From NCBI RefSeq assembly GCF_944377805.1, contig NZ_CALWFZ010000008.1:28183-92182 (forward strand): DNA of 64,000 nucleotides. The letters run 5' to 3'. The notes under the pieces are model-generated. The model did no database searches. It worked only from the letters and a program-made list of their open reading frames with translations, and was not told the DNA's origin. The DNA is from an uncultured Mediterraneibacter sp. Lineage in GTDB: Bacteria > Bacillota > Clostridia > Lachnospirales > Lachnospiraceae. This document shows, piece by piece, positions 44,640-54,236 of this stretch; the stretch's first letter is position 1, and each line of letters begins with the position of its first letter. Position numbers and translations under genes: made by a program.

Positions 44640-45371
44640 ATGAAAGAAAAATATGTTCTGGTGACCGGCTCCTCCAGAGGGATCGGGCGCGCCTGCGCCC
44701 TTGCTTTTACCAAAAGCGGTTACCATGTATTTATCAACTGTAAATCTTCTCTTGACGAGCTGAGGTCAACCGAAGCGGAAATCCTCTCTGCGGGCGGGAA
44801 TTGTACTCTGCTTCCCGGCGATGTATCAGATCCCGGAGCCGTCCGCTCGATGTTCCGTCAGATCGCGTCATACTGCGGCGGGCTTGACGTCCTTGTCAAT
44901 AATGCGGGATGCGCGTGGTTCGGACTGCTGAGTGATATGACGGACGAAGAGTGGAGGCATATAATAGACACTGATCTTTCTTCCGTGTTCTACTGCTGCC
45001 GGGCGGCAATCCCCCATATGGTGTCGCGCAAGTCCGGCAGAATCATTAATATTTCATCAATGTGGGGAACCGCAGGTGCCTCGTGCGAAGCGGCATATTC
45101 TGCCGCCAAAGCAGGGATACACGGGCTGACGAAAGCGCTGGCAAAAGAACTGGCGCCGAGCAATATTCAGGTAAACGCTCTGGCATGCGGGGCAATCGAC
45201 ACTCAGATGAACGCCCGGCTGGACGCCCGGGAGCGCGCCTCACTCGAGGAGGCGATTCCCGCCGGAAGATACGGCACTCCCCGGGAAGCCGCCGAGGCGG
45301 TCCTTCAGCTCGCCGAAAGCCCTTCCTATCTGACCGGACAGATCATCGGTCTTGACGGCGGTATGATTTAG
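44640..45371 (+). CDS. short-chain dehydrogenase/reductase, FabG-like
   Basis: A 243-residue classical SDR: cofactor motif TGSSRGIGRACA near residue 9, NNAG, the catalytic Ser in NISSMWG and YSAAK with the catalytic Tyr and Lys, and C-terminal LTGQIIGLDGGM. It resembles 3-oxoacyl-ACP reductase but is not in a fatty-acid operon, so the substrate is uncertain. It ends 3 bp before the convergent hflX stop. Confidence 0.9.
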   Translation: MKEKYVLVTGSSRGIGRACALAFTKSGYHVFINCKSSLDELRSTEAEILSAGGNCTLLPGDVSDPGAVRSMFRQIASYCGGLDVLVNNAGCAWFGLLSDMTDEEWRHIIDTDLSSVFYCCRAAIPHMVSRKSGRIINISSMWGTAGASCEAAYSAAKAGIHGLTKALAKELAPSNIQVNALACGAIDTQMNARLDARERASLEEAIPAGRYGTPREAAEAVLQLAESPSYLTGQIIGLDGGMI

Positions 45372-45374
45372 CAT

Positions 45375-46610
45375 TCAGAGCTTCCCATATATTTCCCTGG
45401 GCACATACGCTTTCACTGCAATTCCTTCCGGAACATACTCCTCCGACAGAAGCTGACCCCGGCTGCGGATCAGCTGAATCTTTCCCGCTTCTGAAAAATC
45501 GTACAGACGCTCGATATAAATCTGATCCCTCCTGATAATCTCCAGGAGGGATTTTTTCAATTCCTCCAACCCCTGTCCGGTCTTTGCCGACACCGGAATG
45601 GAGTAATCCGCCTGAAAATCTCGCTGCCTTACCTCCTTCTCCAGCAGATCCTGTTTATTAAAAAGAGTGATCACAGGACGGTTCTCCACCCCGAGCTGGC
45701 GGAGCGTCTCGTACACCACATGCATCTGCTCATCTCTCTGGGGATTCGACGCATCTACTACATGGATGATAATATCAGCATACTTCGCCTCCTCCAGCGT
45801 ACTCTTAAACGCCTCCACCAGATGGTGAGGCAGTTTCCGTATAAAGCCAACCGTATCTGTAAGAAGGATCTCCTGGGTATTGTCCAGCATAAGAGAACGC
45901 GTCGTTGTATCCAGAGTGGAAAAGAGCATGGCATCCGCCAGGATACCTGCACCTGTCAGCGCATTCTCAATACTGCTCTTTCCGGCCGAAGTATAGCCCA
46001 CCAGAGCGGCTACTTTCAGCCCCGACTGTCTCCGCTGGGATCGAACCAGTTCGCGGTGCTTTTCCACCTCTCTTAAGTCTCGCTTCAGACGACTGATTCG
46101 CTCGCGGATCAGCCGTCGGTCCATCTCCAGTTTCTTCTCTCCCGGACCTCTCGTTCCGATCCCGCCGCCCAGTCGGGAAAGAGAACGTCCCAGCCCCGTA
46201 AGCCTGGAGGCCCGGTATTTCAACTGGGCCAGTTCCACCTGTATCTTTCCCTCGCCGCTCATTGCGCGGGCCGCAAAGATGTCCAAAATAAGCAGCGTAC
46301 GGTCAATGATCTTTACAGAGAGCTCTGCCTCCAGATTTCCAAGCTGCGCACTGGTGAGTTCATCATCGCAGATAACTCCGTCCGCCTCAGTCTCCCACAG
46401 AAGGTCTTTTAACTCCTCCAGTTTTCCTCTGCCGATATAAGTGGCCGGATGGGGCGTCTCTCTAGACTGAAGCAGGCGGCCGGCAACCTGGGCTCCCGCT
46501 GTTTTTGCAAGTTCCGAAAGTTCGTCCAGGGACCGCTCTGGCAGCTCCTGGCTGCCTGTATCTACTCCCACAAGAATTACCCGTTCCTGTATGCGCTCTG
46601 TTTCAAACAT
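45375..46610 (-). CDS. hflX: GTPase HflX
   Basis: A 411-residue ribosome-associated GTPase. The N-terminal HflX domain contains GRGKLEEL and the glycine-rich LGGGIGTRGPGEKKLEMDRR. G1 reads GYTSAGKSSIENAL where most HflX have GYTNAGKSTLFN; G3 is DTVGFI and G4 NKQD. It rescues or splits ribosomes under stress. The changed P-loop residues (Asn to Ser, Thr to Ser) are conservative for nucleotide binding. Confidence 0.94.
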   Translation of the reverse strand: MFETERIQERVILVGVDTGSQELPERSLDELSELAKTAGAQVAGRLLQSRETPHPATYIGRGKLEELKDLLWETEADGVICDDELTSAQLGNLEAELSVKIIDRTLLILDIFAARAMSGEGKIQVELAQLKYRASRLTGLGRSLSRLGGGIGTRGPGEKKLEMDRRLIRERISRLKRDLREVEKHRELVRSQRRQSGLKVAALVGYTSAGKSSIENALTGAGILADAMLFSTLDTTTRSLMLDNTQEILLTDTVGFIRKLPHHLVEAFKSTLEEAKYADIIIHVVDASNPQRDEQMHVVYETLRQLGVENRPVITLFNKQDLLEKEVRQRDFQADYSIPVSAKTGQGLEELKKSLLEIIRRDQIYIERLYDFSEAGKIQLIRSRGQLLSEEYVPEGIAVKAYVPREIYGKL

Positions 46611-46691
46611 GTCTCTTCTCCTGTCAATTGCCTTAATACTTTTCTGATCATAAATGAAATCATCTGACAGAAAACCGGCAGTACTTACGCA

Positions 46692-47255
46692 CTACCGGGT
46701 CTCTAAAAACTCTGCCTCTCTTTGTACCGCTTCATCGTCCGGGTATTCATCAAGGTACTCGTCCGCTTTTTGTTTTGCGCTCTCCCAGTCGGCCTGCCGC
46801 TCATAACAGATAATCTCATTATATTTCATCTCTCTGAGCAGATCTTCTGATGGCTGATCTTTCTCATCTGAAGAAGTATCCGCAAGCGCCAGACCTGACT
46901 GAATATACTCAAGAGCAGCTTCATAATTCTCTGTCTGCATCGCACAGACTCCCATCAGATTATACAACTGGGTACTCTGCCGCGCTCCATTTTCAAGAGC
47001 CTGCTCAAACGCCTCCAGCGCCCCGGCATAGTCTTCCATCTCATAATAAGTCATGCCAAGCCCCCGGTACCCTTCTGCCGACTCTTCACGGTCACTGCTC
47101 CGAGCCATCTCCTGAAACTGTGTTTCTGCCTCCTGATATTCTCCATCCTCCAGAGCCTTAACTCCCTCCTTTTGAGGGTTTCCGCACCCGCAGGCCAGTC
47201 CAGCCGCAGCCACGGCTGTTATGATAATTGTCGTCCACTTTTTTTTCATCTTCAT
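46692..47255 (-). CDS. TPR-repeat lipoprotein
   Basis: A 187-residue protein with an N-terminal lipoprotein-like signal ending LACGCGN and about four tetratricopeptide repeats (for example AEGYRGLGMTYYEMEDYAGALEAF). TPRs mediate protein contacts. It starts 3 bp after the P-type ATPase stop, with GGAG inside that gene's end, so it is translated with the ATPase. Its role is unknown. Confidence 0.75.
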   Translation of the reverse strand: MKMKKKWTTIIITAVAAAGLACGCGNPQKEGVKALEDGEYQEAETQFQEMARSSDREESAEGYRGLGMTYYEMEDYAGALEAFEQALENGARQSTQLYNLMGVCAMQTENYEAALEYIQSGLALADTSSDEKDQPSEDLLREMKYNEIICYERQADWESAKQKADEYLDEYPDDEAVQREAEFLETR

Positions 47256-47258
47256 CTC

Positions 47259-49124
47259 TCATACTCCATTCACCGGATACTGCAGCATCCAGAACGAATT
47301 CAATATATTAATCAACATTACTACCATATCGGCGATAATCGCGTTCTGCATTGTCACAAAACCGAAAAATGCCATAATGATCAGCAGCACTTTCATCCCG
47401 ATCGCAAATATCATGTTTTGTCTGACCGAGCGAAGCGTTGCTCTGGCGATTCGCATTGCGCTTATGATCCTGGACGGCTCATCTTCCATCAGAATAATAT
47501 CTGCCGCTTCAAGAGCCGCATCCGCCCCCAGACCTCCCATAGCTATTCCAATATCTGCCCGGGACAGCACCGGAGCGTCGTTGATTCCGTCTCCGACGAA
47601 GGCAAGCTTCTCCCCTTCAAACTGGTTCTCCCGGAACTCCTGCAAAAGAGCCACTTTATTCTCAGGCATCAGCTCCGCGTATACGCTCTCGATATGTAAA
47701 CGGTGCGCCACTTCTTCCGCCGCCTGCTCATTATCGCCGGTGAACATCACAGTTCCCATATTCTTTCTGTGCATCCATCGAAACAGCTTATATGCGTCTT
47801 CCCTTATAACATCAGAGATCAGTATATATCCCGCATACGCTCCATCCACAGCTATATAGACAGCGGTTCCCGCATCGGTAACCGGCTCGTAAAAAATCCC
47901 CTGCCGGTTCATCATCCGCGTATTGCCGACATACACTTCTTTTCCGTCTATTCTGGCACGCACGCCATATCCCGGTTGTTCCTCTATATCTTCCACACGG
48001 GATCGGTCCGGTTTCTTTCCGTATTCCTTCTCCAGCGATATCGCGATCGGATGGTTCGAGTAGGATTCAGCCAGCGCCGCAATCTCCAGCAATTCATCTC
48101 TGTCCATATTGTGGGGCACGATTTCGCGCACATGAAACACACCCTCTGTCAATGTCCCGGTCTTGTCAAAAACAAATGTATCCACTTCCGTCAGTTCTTC
48201 AAGAAACGCGCTTCCCTTAATCAAAACCCCCTGTTTGGACGCGGCGCCGATACCTCCCAGAAAAGCCATAGGAATCGATACCATAAGCCCGCATGGGCAC
48301 GCCGCCACAAGGATAATCAGTCCGCGGTAGATCCACTCCGACCTTGCTTCTATGAAGATCATCGGCGGCAGGAGCACTGTCAGCAGGGCAATAAGAATTA
48401 CCAGCGGAGTATAGTATTTCGTAAATTTGTCTGCAAAATGCACGCTGTCCGACTTTTTCTCGTTGGCGCTTTCTACCAGCCGCATGATTTTCGCCGCCGT
48501 CGAATCATTATACAGCTTTACGACTTTCGCTTCCAGCACACTGTTTAAATTAATGCTTCCACTGTACAGGCGGTCTCCAATCTTTACAGATCTTGGTTCC
48601 GACTCTCCGGTCAGCGCTTTCATATCAACCGTGCCGTTCCCAAGCGTCACAACACAGTCCACAGGTATCTTTTCCCCGGGGCGCAGCACGATCACCTGAT
48701 TTTTTTCCAGTTTCTGAGGAGGAACGATCTTCTCGGTATTTCCGACTTTCAGATTTGCGTATTCCGGACGAATATCAATAAATTTGGAGATCGACTTCTT
48801 CGTTCTGCCAAGAGACAGGTCTTCTACAAATTTACCGATCTGATAGAACAGCATTGCTGCTACCGCTTCTTTGTGCCGTCCGACAAAAAAAGCCCCCAAA
48901 GTAGCGATGATCATCAGTAAGTCCTCATCTATGAACTGGCGCTTTAGAACTTTTTTCATCTGTTCCCAGTATACGGACGCAGCCAGCGCAGCATAGGCTG
49001 TCAGAAATAATATCGTTTCAGCGTATTCCTGGACAGGCCAGTTATAAGTTATCCCCCATGCAATAATATAGAGCAGCGCCCCTGCTCCGATCTCAATACC
49101 TCTTTTTTTCGCTTCCCCAGTCAT
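47259..49124 (-). CDS. P1B-type heavy-metal-translocating ATPase (CadA/ZntA-like)
   Basis: A 621-residue metal pump: about eight membrane segments, the metal-site motif ACPCGLMVSIP in the sixth, TGES actuator motif, phosphorylation site DKTGTLT, SNHPIA in the nucleotide-binding domain, and GDGINDAPVL. CPC with this context suggests Zn/Cd/Pb-type (P1B-2) or Co-type export. There is no N-terminal HMA metal-binding domain. The residue after CPC is Gly rather than the usual Ala, so specificity is uncertain. A TPR lipoprotein follows. Confidence 0.92.
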   Translation of the reverse strand: MTGEAKKRGIEIGAGALLYIIAWGITYNWPVQEYAETILFLTAYAALAASVYWEQMKKVLKRQFIDEDLLMIIATLGAFFVGRHKEAVAAMLFYQIGKFVEDLSLGRTKKSISKFIDIRPEYANLKVGNTEKIVPPQKLEKNQVIVLRPGEKIPVDCVVTLGNGTVDMKALTGESEPRSVKIGDRLYSGSINLNSVLEAKVVKLYNDSTAAKIMRLVESANEKKSDSVHFADKFTKYYTPLVILIALLTVLLPPMIFIEARSEWIYRGLIILVAACPCGLMVSIPMAFLGGIGAASKQGVLIKGSAFLEELTEVDTFVFDKTGTLTEGVFHVREIVPHNMDRDELLEIAALAESYSNHPIAISLEKEYGKKPDRSRVEDIEEQPGYGVRARIDGKEVYVGNTRMMNRQGIFYEPVTDAGTAVYIAVDGAYAGYILISDVIREDAYKLFRWMHRKNMGTVMFTGDNEQAAEEVAHRLHIESVYAELMPENKVALLQEFRENQFEGEKLAFVGDGINDAPVLSRADIGIAMGGLGADAALEAADIILMEDEPSRIISAMRIARATLRSVRQNMIFAIGMKVLLIIMAFFGFVTMQNAIIADMVVMLINILNSFWMLQYPVNGV

Positions 49125-49332
49125 ATTTTCTTTCCTTGACTTTCATAAACTTTTTTCCTTATACAGTATAGCGAAAATACAGGAAAGCATCAATAACTTT
49201 TATTCTTCATACTGTAATATTAAGGAAATTTTACAAATATTTATGTGATAGTAGTTCCAAATGTGGAGGCAGATGTGGTACAATAAGACGTAATTTGTCA
49301 AAAACTATAATAATTTGAACAGGGGGTGGATT

Positions 49333-50496
49333 ATGGTAAAAATGAAATGCAGTCTGTGTGGAGGCAAGCTGAACAACAATCGATGTACATTCTGCGGGCT
49401 GGACAACTCAATCTACGACCGTGATCATTCTTACCGCAGCGCTTTTGCGCAGCAAAGGCGACTGGAGAAGAGAGCCGAGCGCACTCATATGAAACCGGCA
49501 TCTCACGCCGGTTCGTACGCTCAGCCTCAACAGCTTCGATCTCCCGCTCCAAAACCGGTTCAGGCAGAGCCGCTGTCAGCGGGTACACATGCCGCAAATT
49601 ACAACACAGTATCTCAAAGATCCAGAAAGCGTACGACACCGCCGCCTGCCTCTTCCGGCTCGAAGAAATTCGGATGCGCGGTATGGATCGTCCTGATGAT
49701 TATCATACTGTTCACATTTGTACCGGCACTTGGCCGCATCGGCTCATCAGTCATCAGTCAGATAAAATCCTCCATATCAGATATGGGATCAGATGTCGGG
49801 ATTTCTTCTGACGATACTTCAGCTGATTTTGACTATGACCCATATGCTTTCGTAAACAGAGAGATTCCCGGGAGCGGAGAGACATATGATACCGTTCTTG
49901 GCAGCGGAGTATACAAAGTCGGCGTACATATTCCGGAGGGGGTTTATTCTCTAAAGCTTGTCGAGGGGTCGGGCAGCGTCGAATTTGAAGAAGAAGAAAA
50001 CAGCATCTATGACTATGCTTATCTCGGAACGGAAGAAGAGTATGATCAGGTTGTGGAGCGAAGCGATTTCCGGCTCTACAATGGCGGAGAACTGACCATA
50101 GGCAGCGGAGTGCTTGTAAATCTCAGCACTTCAAACGCGCAGCCTCTCACTCAGGAACCTTCCGCAAATCCGTTAACCGAGTCGATATCGCTTCCGGTTG
50201 GCAGCTATACTTCCGGGACAACTATTCCGGAAGGCATCTATGACATCTCTGTTGAGGAAGAGACAGATGACGCTTACGGCTACGCAAGCATCGCAATGAA
50301 ATATCCGAACGGGAATTCACATTATCTCTGGGCTGACGGTCTTCAATACGCTGTGTCATCCGGCGGAATTACAACTGCCGGAGTGAAAAATGTGCTCATT
50401 CCGTCCGGTACGCAGATCGAAGTTGAGTACGGAAATATCGTTCTGACTCCGAGCGAGGAATATTATGAGGCTGACTATTCAGATTATTATCAATAG
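49333..50496 (+). CDS. zinc-ribbon, single-span membrane protein with duplicated beta-rich extracellular domain
   Basis: A 387-residue protein not assigned to a named family by me. The N-terminus has a CxxC-x8-CxxC ribbon (CSLCGGKLNNNRCTFCG), then a basic disordered stretch, one membrane span (about 112-135), an acidic linker, and two similar extracellular units. The first has SGVYKVGVHIPEGVYSL and the second VGSYTSGTTIPEGIYDIS. ATG 49333 follows AGGGGGTGG. It lies 24 bp upstream of the nfeD-SPFH pair and may be in the same operon. The 208 bp upstream hold no gene I can support. Confidence 0.65.
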   Translation: MVKMKCSLCGGKLNNNRCTFCGLDNSIYDRDHSYRSAFAQQRRLEKRAERTHMKPASHAGSYAQPQQLRSPAPKPVQAEPLSAGTHAANYNTVSQRSRKRTTPPPASSGSKKFGCAVWIVLMIIILFTFVPALGRIGSSVISQIKSSISDMGSDVGISSDDTSADFDYDPYAFVNREIPGSGETYDTVLGSGVYKVGVHIPEGVYSLKLVEGSGSVEFEEEENSIYDYAYLGTEEEYDQVVERSDFRLYNGGELTIGSGVLVNLSTSNAQPLTQEPSANPLTESISLPVGSYTSGTTIPEGIYDISVEEETDDAYGYASIAMKYPNGNSHYLWADGLQYAVSSGGITTAGVKNVLIPSGTQIEVEYGNIVLTPSEEYYEADYSDYYQ

Positions 50497-50520
50497 CGCC
50501 GGAAAGAAAGGAGAGATTGC

Positions 50521-50997
50521 ATGACGGCAGATATACTGACACTTTCCCCTGAACTCATGAATCTGATCTGGCTTGGGATTTTTATTGTGCTGATTATTAT
50601 TGAGCTGTTTACCGTCGGGCTTACCACAATCTGGTTTGCGTTGGGCTCACTTGCGGCTCTGCTTGTCAACGTCCTTGGCGGCGGCCTTGCCTTACAGATT
50701 ATTGTTTTTCTGATCGTGTCCATTGTCCTGCTGGTTATTACCCGCCCGTGGGCACTGAAATATGTAAACAAAAAACGGATACGGACAAATTATGAGAGCG
50801 AACTGGGAAAGATCATCCTGATCACCGAGAGAGTCGACAACATGAAACAGACAGGAAAAAGCATTGTCAACGGCCAGGAATGGACCGTCCGTTCCAAAGA
50901 CGACAGGGATATACTGGAAACAGGAGACAAAGCGAAAGTTGTTGATGTTTCAGGGGTAAAACTAATCGTAGAAAAGTATAAGGAGGACTCCGTATGA
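50521..50997 (+). CDS. NfeD family membrane protein
   Basis: A 158-residue protein with two to three membrane segments (residues 15-75) and a C-terminal OB-fold domain (KIILITERVDNMKQTGKSIV...WTVRSKDD). NfeD proteins are partners of SPFH/stomatin proteins in membrane microdomains. GAAAGGAG precedes the ATG. Its end overlaps the SPFH gene start by ATGA. Confidence 0.92.
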   Translation: MTADILTLSPELMNLIWLGIFIVLIIIELFTVGLTTIWFALGSLAALLVNVLGGGLALQIIVFLIVSIVLLVITRPWALKYVNKKRIRTNYESELGKIILITERVDNMKQTGKSIVNGQEWTVRSKDDRDILETGDKAKVVDVSGVKLIVEKYKEDSV

Positions 50998-51956
50998 ATT
51001 CAATTATCGGACTTGGAGGCATTTTCATTTTCATCATTTTGATTATCGCTGTACTTATTTTGATCTCATGTGTAAAGATCGTACATCAGGCTCAGGCAGT
51101 CGTTATCGAGCGTCTGGGCGCTTACCTGACAACCTGGCACACCGGACTGCACTTCAAGCTGCCGATTATCGATCGTGTAGCGCGCCGGATCGACTTAAAA
51201 GAGCAGGTAGTGGACTTCCCGCCTCAGCCGGTGATCACCGAGGATAACGTTACAATGCAGATCGATACCGTCATCTTCTACCAGATCACAGATCCGAAGC
51301 TGTTCTGCTACGGTGTGGCAAGCCCGATCATCGCGATCGAAAACCTGACTGCCACCACTCTGAGAAATATTATCGGTGATCTGGAACTTGACCAGACTCT
51401 GACATCGCGAGAGACAATCAACACGAAGATGCGCGCTGAGCTGGACCAGGCTACAGATCCCTGGGGAATCAAGGTAAACCGTGTAGAACTTAAGAATATC
51501 ATACCGCCGACAGCCATCCGGGATGCGATGGAGAAACAGATGAAAGCAGAGCGTGAAAGACGTGAAGCCATCCTCCGCGCGGAAGGTGAGAAGAAATCCA
51601 CCGTCCTCGTAGCAGAAGGCCAGAAAGAATCTGTAATTCTGGAAGCAGAGGCGGCAAAGCAGGCAGCTATCTTACGAGCAGAAGCTGAAAAAGAGAAAAT
51701 GATCCGGGAGGCGGAAGGTGAAGCGGAAGCCATTATGAAGGTTCAGCAGGCAACTGCCGATGGTCTCAGATTCCTGAAAGAAGCAGGCGCTGATGAGTCC
51801 GTTCTCACTTTGAGAAGCCTTGAGGCGTTTGAAAAAGCGGCGGATGGCAAAGCTACCAAGATCATTATCCCTTCGGAGATCCAGGGAATAGCAGGTCTCG
51901 TCAAATCCATCACCGAAGTGGCGGCGGACGGAGATGACAAATCAGCCGCACAATAG
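50994..51956 (+). CDS. SPFH/stomatin-family protein (slipin, QmcA-like)
   Basis: A 320-residue protein with an N-terminal membrane segment (5-27), an SPFH domain (VVIERLGAYLTTWHTGLHFKLPIID...), a long Ala/Glu-rich coiled coil (about 185-255: EAILRAEGEKKS, EAEAAKQAAIL) and a C-terminal IIIPSEI block. It forms ring-like membrane scaffolds and is translationally coupled to nfeD. Confidence 0.94.
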   Translation: MNSIIGLGGIFIFIILIIAVLILISCVKIVHQAQAVVIERLGAYLTTWHTGLHFKLPIIDRVARRIDLKEQVVDFPPQPVITEDNVTMQIDTVIFYQITDPKLFCYGVASPIIAIENLTATTLRNIIGDLELDQTLTSRETINTKMRAELDQATDPWGIKVNRVELKNIIPPTAIRDAMEKQMKAERERREAILRAEGEKKSTVLVAEGQKESVILEAEAAKQAAILRAEAEKEKMIREAEGEAEAIMKVQQATADGLRFLKEAGADESVLTLRSLEAFEKAADGKATKIIIPSEIQGIAGLVKSITEVAADGDDKSAAQ

Positions 51957-51988
51957 ACAGACGCAGTCTTCTCAGACATATAAAAATA

Positions 51989-52025
51989 ACCGGAACGGGA
52001 GTTTTTCTCCTGTTCCGGTATTTTT
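51989..52025. terminator. bidirectional terminator after the SPFH gene
   Basis: Hairpin ACCGGAACGGGAG / CTCCTGTTCCGGT with flanking A and T tracts. Repeat copy C abuts it from the right. Confidence 0.88.
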
Positions 52026-52026
52026 C

Positions 52027-52114
52027 TTTTTGCGACGGCTATGAGCCAAAGTCCGGCCCTGACAAGCCCCTGGCGACCGTTTGCAATCCCGGAATATGTC
52101 TTTTGGCACTTCCT
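52027..52114 (-). repeat. dispersed 88-bp repeat, copy C
   Basis: On the minus strand the copy reads from AGGAAGTGCC (52114) to CGTCGCAAAAA (52027), colinear with copies A and B without gaps. It lies directly downstream of the relQ-type gene stop (52132) in the same orientation, and its A-tract leads into the terminator at 52025-51989. Confidence 0.85.
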
Positions 52115-52131
52115 GCGATTCATAGGCACTT

Positions 52132-52878
52132 TTAACCGTTTGTTCCGTCAGCCTGAAGTTTTGACTGTTCTTTTCGTGTTCCTATCACATGCTCCAGCAC
52201 TTCGTTCATATTATCCTGATTCTCCTGGTGAAGAATACATTCCTGTATCGCTTCATTCAGCGAAAGCATCTTGTCATCCAGTTCCGAGACCATCTTCGCG
52301 CACTCTCTTAAGTCACGGCTGATATAGTCCGGAGCATTCCCCTCAAATTTATAATAGATCTTATGCTCCAGACTCGCCCAGAAATCCATCGCGATCGTAC
52401 GAATCTGGATCTCGACTTTTGTATCCACCACGCTGTCGGAGAGAAAGATCGGAACTGACACAAGCATATGATAGCTCTTATAACCGCTCTCTTTTGGATT
52501 CTTTATGTAATCTTTGATTGAGAGCACTTTAAGATCGCTCTGATTCCCTATCATCTCTGCCAGTCGGTAAATATCTGATGTAAAAGAACAGATCAGACGC
52601 ACACCCGCAATGTCATTGATGTATCTGACCATATTCTCAATCGAAGTCTCATATCCGTAGCGCTTTAGCTTCTTGACAATACTTTCCGGCGTCTTAATCC
52701 TTGTCTTGATATGCTCGATCGGATTATACTGGTGAACATGCTGAAACTCATCGTTTAAAATCTCCAGCTTTGTGCCTACCTCTTTCAATGCCGCATTATA
52801 GAGAAATATAACTGTCTTCCAACTGTCGACATCCTCGTAGCTCCTCAGCGCAGCTTCAACCTGTTGTTTGCCTTTCAT
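52132..52878 (-). CDS. GTP pyrophosphokinase family protein (RelQ-type small alarmone synthetase)
   Basis: A 248-residue stand-alone (p)ppGpp synthetase: RIKTPESIVKKL, INDIAGVRLICSF, SGYKSYHMLVSVP and EIQIRTIAMDFWASLEHKIYYK are the synthetase motifs, with no HD, TGS or ACT domain. It makes ppGpp/pppGpp from ATP and GDP/GTP in stress. ATG 52878 has GGGGG nine bases upstream. A candidate alarmone hydrolase is encoded 8 kb away at 43849. Confidence 0.92.
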   Translation of the reverse strand: MKGKQQVEAALRSYEDVDSWKTVIFLYNAALKEVGTKLEILNDEFQHVHQYNPIEHIKTRIKTPESIVKKLKRYGYETSIENMVRYINDIAGVRLICSFTSDIYRLAEMIGNQSDLKVLSIKDYIKNPKESGYKSYHMLVSVPIFLSDSVVDTKVEIQIRTIAMDFWASLEHKIYYKFEGNAPDYISRDLRECAKMVSELDDKMLSLNEAIQECILHQENQDNMNEVLEHVIGTRKEQSKLQADGTNG

Positions 52879-52979
52879 CGCGGACATCCCCCATTGGTTA
52901 TTTTTCTATCAATTCAGTATACCATAGTTTGTGTTTTATGTTAACCGAGTTCGCTCTTTTTTTATTATCTTTTTATAGG

Positions 52980-54032
52980 TTATTCCAGTTTCATGTCTCC
53001 AAAACGAATCCATTTCTTCCTGCGCATAAACTCAGATACTCCAAGCGTCAGAGCTGCTGGCAGCACAAACTGTATCAGCAGAATCTTCACAAATACAATC
53101 ATCTGGGATTCTGTCTGCGTCATCACCTGCCATGTCATCAGAGGACCTACAAGGCCGGCCGTACCCATGCCGGATCCCGTGGCATTGTTCGTCATGTGGA
53201 ATACCATTGTTCCGACGGGGCCCAGTACCGCGCTGGAAATAATGGCGGGAATCCATATCTGCGGGTGCCGTACGATATTGGGCATCTGAAGCATGGATGT
53301 GCCGATTCCCTGAGACAACAGACCGCCGATTTTATTCTCCCGAAAACTGGCCACCGCAAATCCAATCATATTACAACAGCATCCTACCGTGGCCGCGCCT
53401 GCCGCCAGCCCTGACAGGTTGAGGATTACCCCGAGCGCCGCGGAACTGATCGGAAGGGTCAGTATCATCCCCATAAGGACGGAAACAACAATCCCCATGA
53501 TCAGAGGCTGCTGCTCGGTTCCCCAATTGATCAGAGATCCCAGCCAGGACATAAATCCGGAGATCGGAGGCCCTGTCAGAAGACCGGCCGCCGAACCAAG
53601 GCCGATACTGACAAAGGGCGTCAGAATAATATCCAGTTTCGTCCTGCCCGATACAAGCATCCCGATCTCAGCAGCTATATATGCAGCGATAAAGGCACCC
53701 AGAGGCTCGCCCGGTCCGGACAGGACAAGACTTCCGTCCACAAGGAGAGCTCCCGAACTAAAATCTCCCGCAAACGCCCCGACGATTCCCGATACTGCCG
53801 CGGATACCACCACAAGATGCCCCGCCTCCAGTTTTCTGGCGACTCCGGCTCCAATCCCGGCTCCGGTTAGTCCTGCCGCTACTTTTCCCAGCGTATAGAT
53901 CATATCTCCCATACCGCCGCCTAAATATATCCCGATCTGTTGTATGATCGTGCCGATGATCAGAGTGGCAAAAAGCCCCTGCGCCATTCCGGTCAGTCCG
54001 TCTATAAATATTCTGTCAAGAAATTTCTTCAT
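52980..54032 (-). CDS. PTS IIC-like membrane protein (PTS_EIIC_2 type)
   Basis: A 350-residue membrane protein, glycine-rich, about nine to ten spans, with LDIILTPFVSIGLGSAAGLLTGPPISGFM, QQPLIMGIVVSVLMGMILTLPIS and HMTNNATGSGMGTAGLVGP. This matches a stand-alone IIC-like family without IIA or IIB domains. Substrate and PTS dependence are unknown; no IIA/IIB gene is near. Confidence 0.82.
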   Translation of the reverse strand: MKKFLDRIFIDGLTGMAQGLFATLIIGTIIQQIGIYLGGGMGDMIYTLGKVAAGLTGAGIGAGVARKLEAGHLVVVSAAVSGIVGAFAGDFSSGALLVDGSLVLSGPGEPLGAFIAAYIAAEIGMLVSGRTKLDIILTPFVSIGLGSAAGLLTGPPISGFMSWLGSLINWGTEQQPLIMGIVVSVLMGMILTLPISSAALGVILNLSGLAAGAATVGCCCNMIGFAVASFRENKIGGLLSQGIGTSMLQMPNIVRHPQIWIPAIISSAVLGPVGTMVFHMTNNATGSGMGTAGLVGPLMTWQVMTQTESQMIVFVKILLIQFVLPAALTLGVSEFMRRKKWIRFGDMKLE

Positions 54033-54236
54033 ACATATCTCCCTTTTCGTCTGCCGGCTTCTCTGCCCCGCTTCGTTTCATTCTTTTTCTAATATACCAA
54101 AAAGCCACGGCCCGCACAACATTGAAAGCCTGATTTTATCAATGACTTTTTCTGCGGACTGTGCTAAAATAGCACCTGTGATACCATTATACGGCATATA
54201 CGGTTATCACCGCGGCCGAAGAAAGGAGCCTTTATT

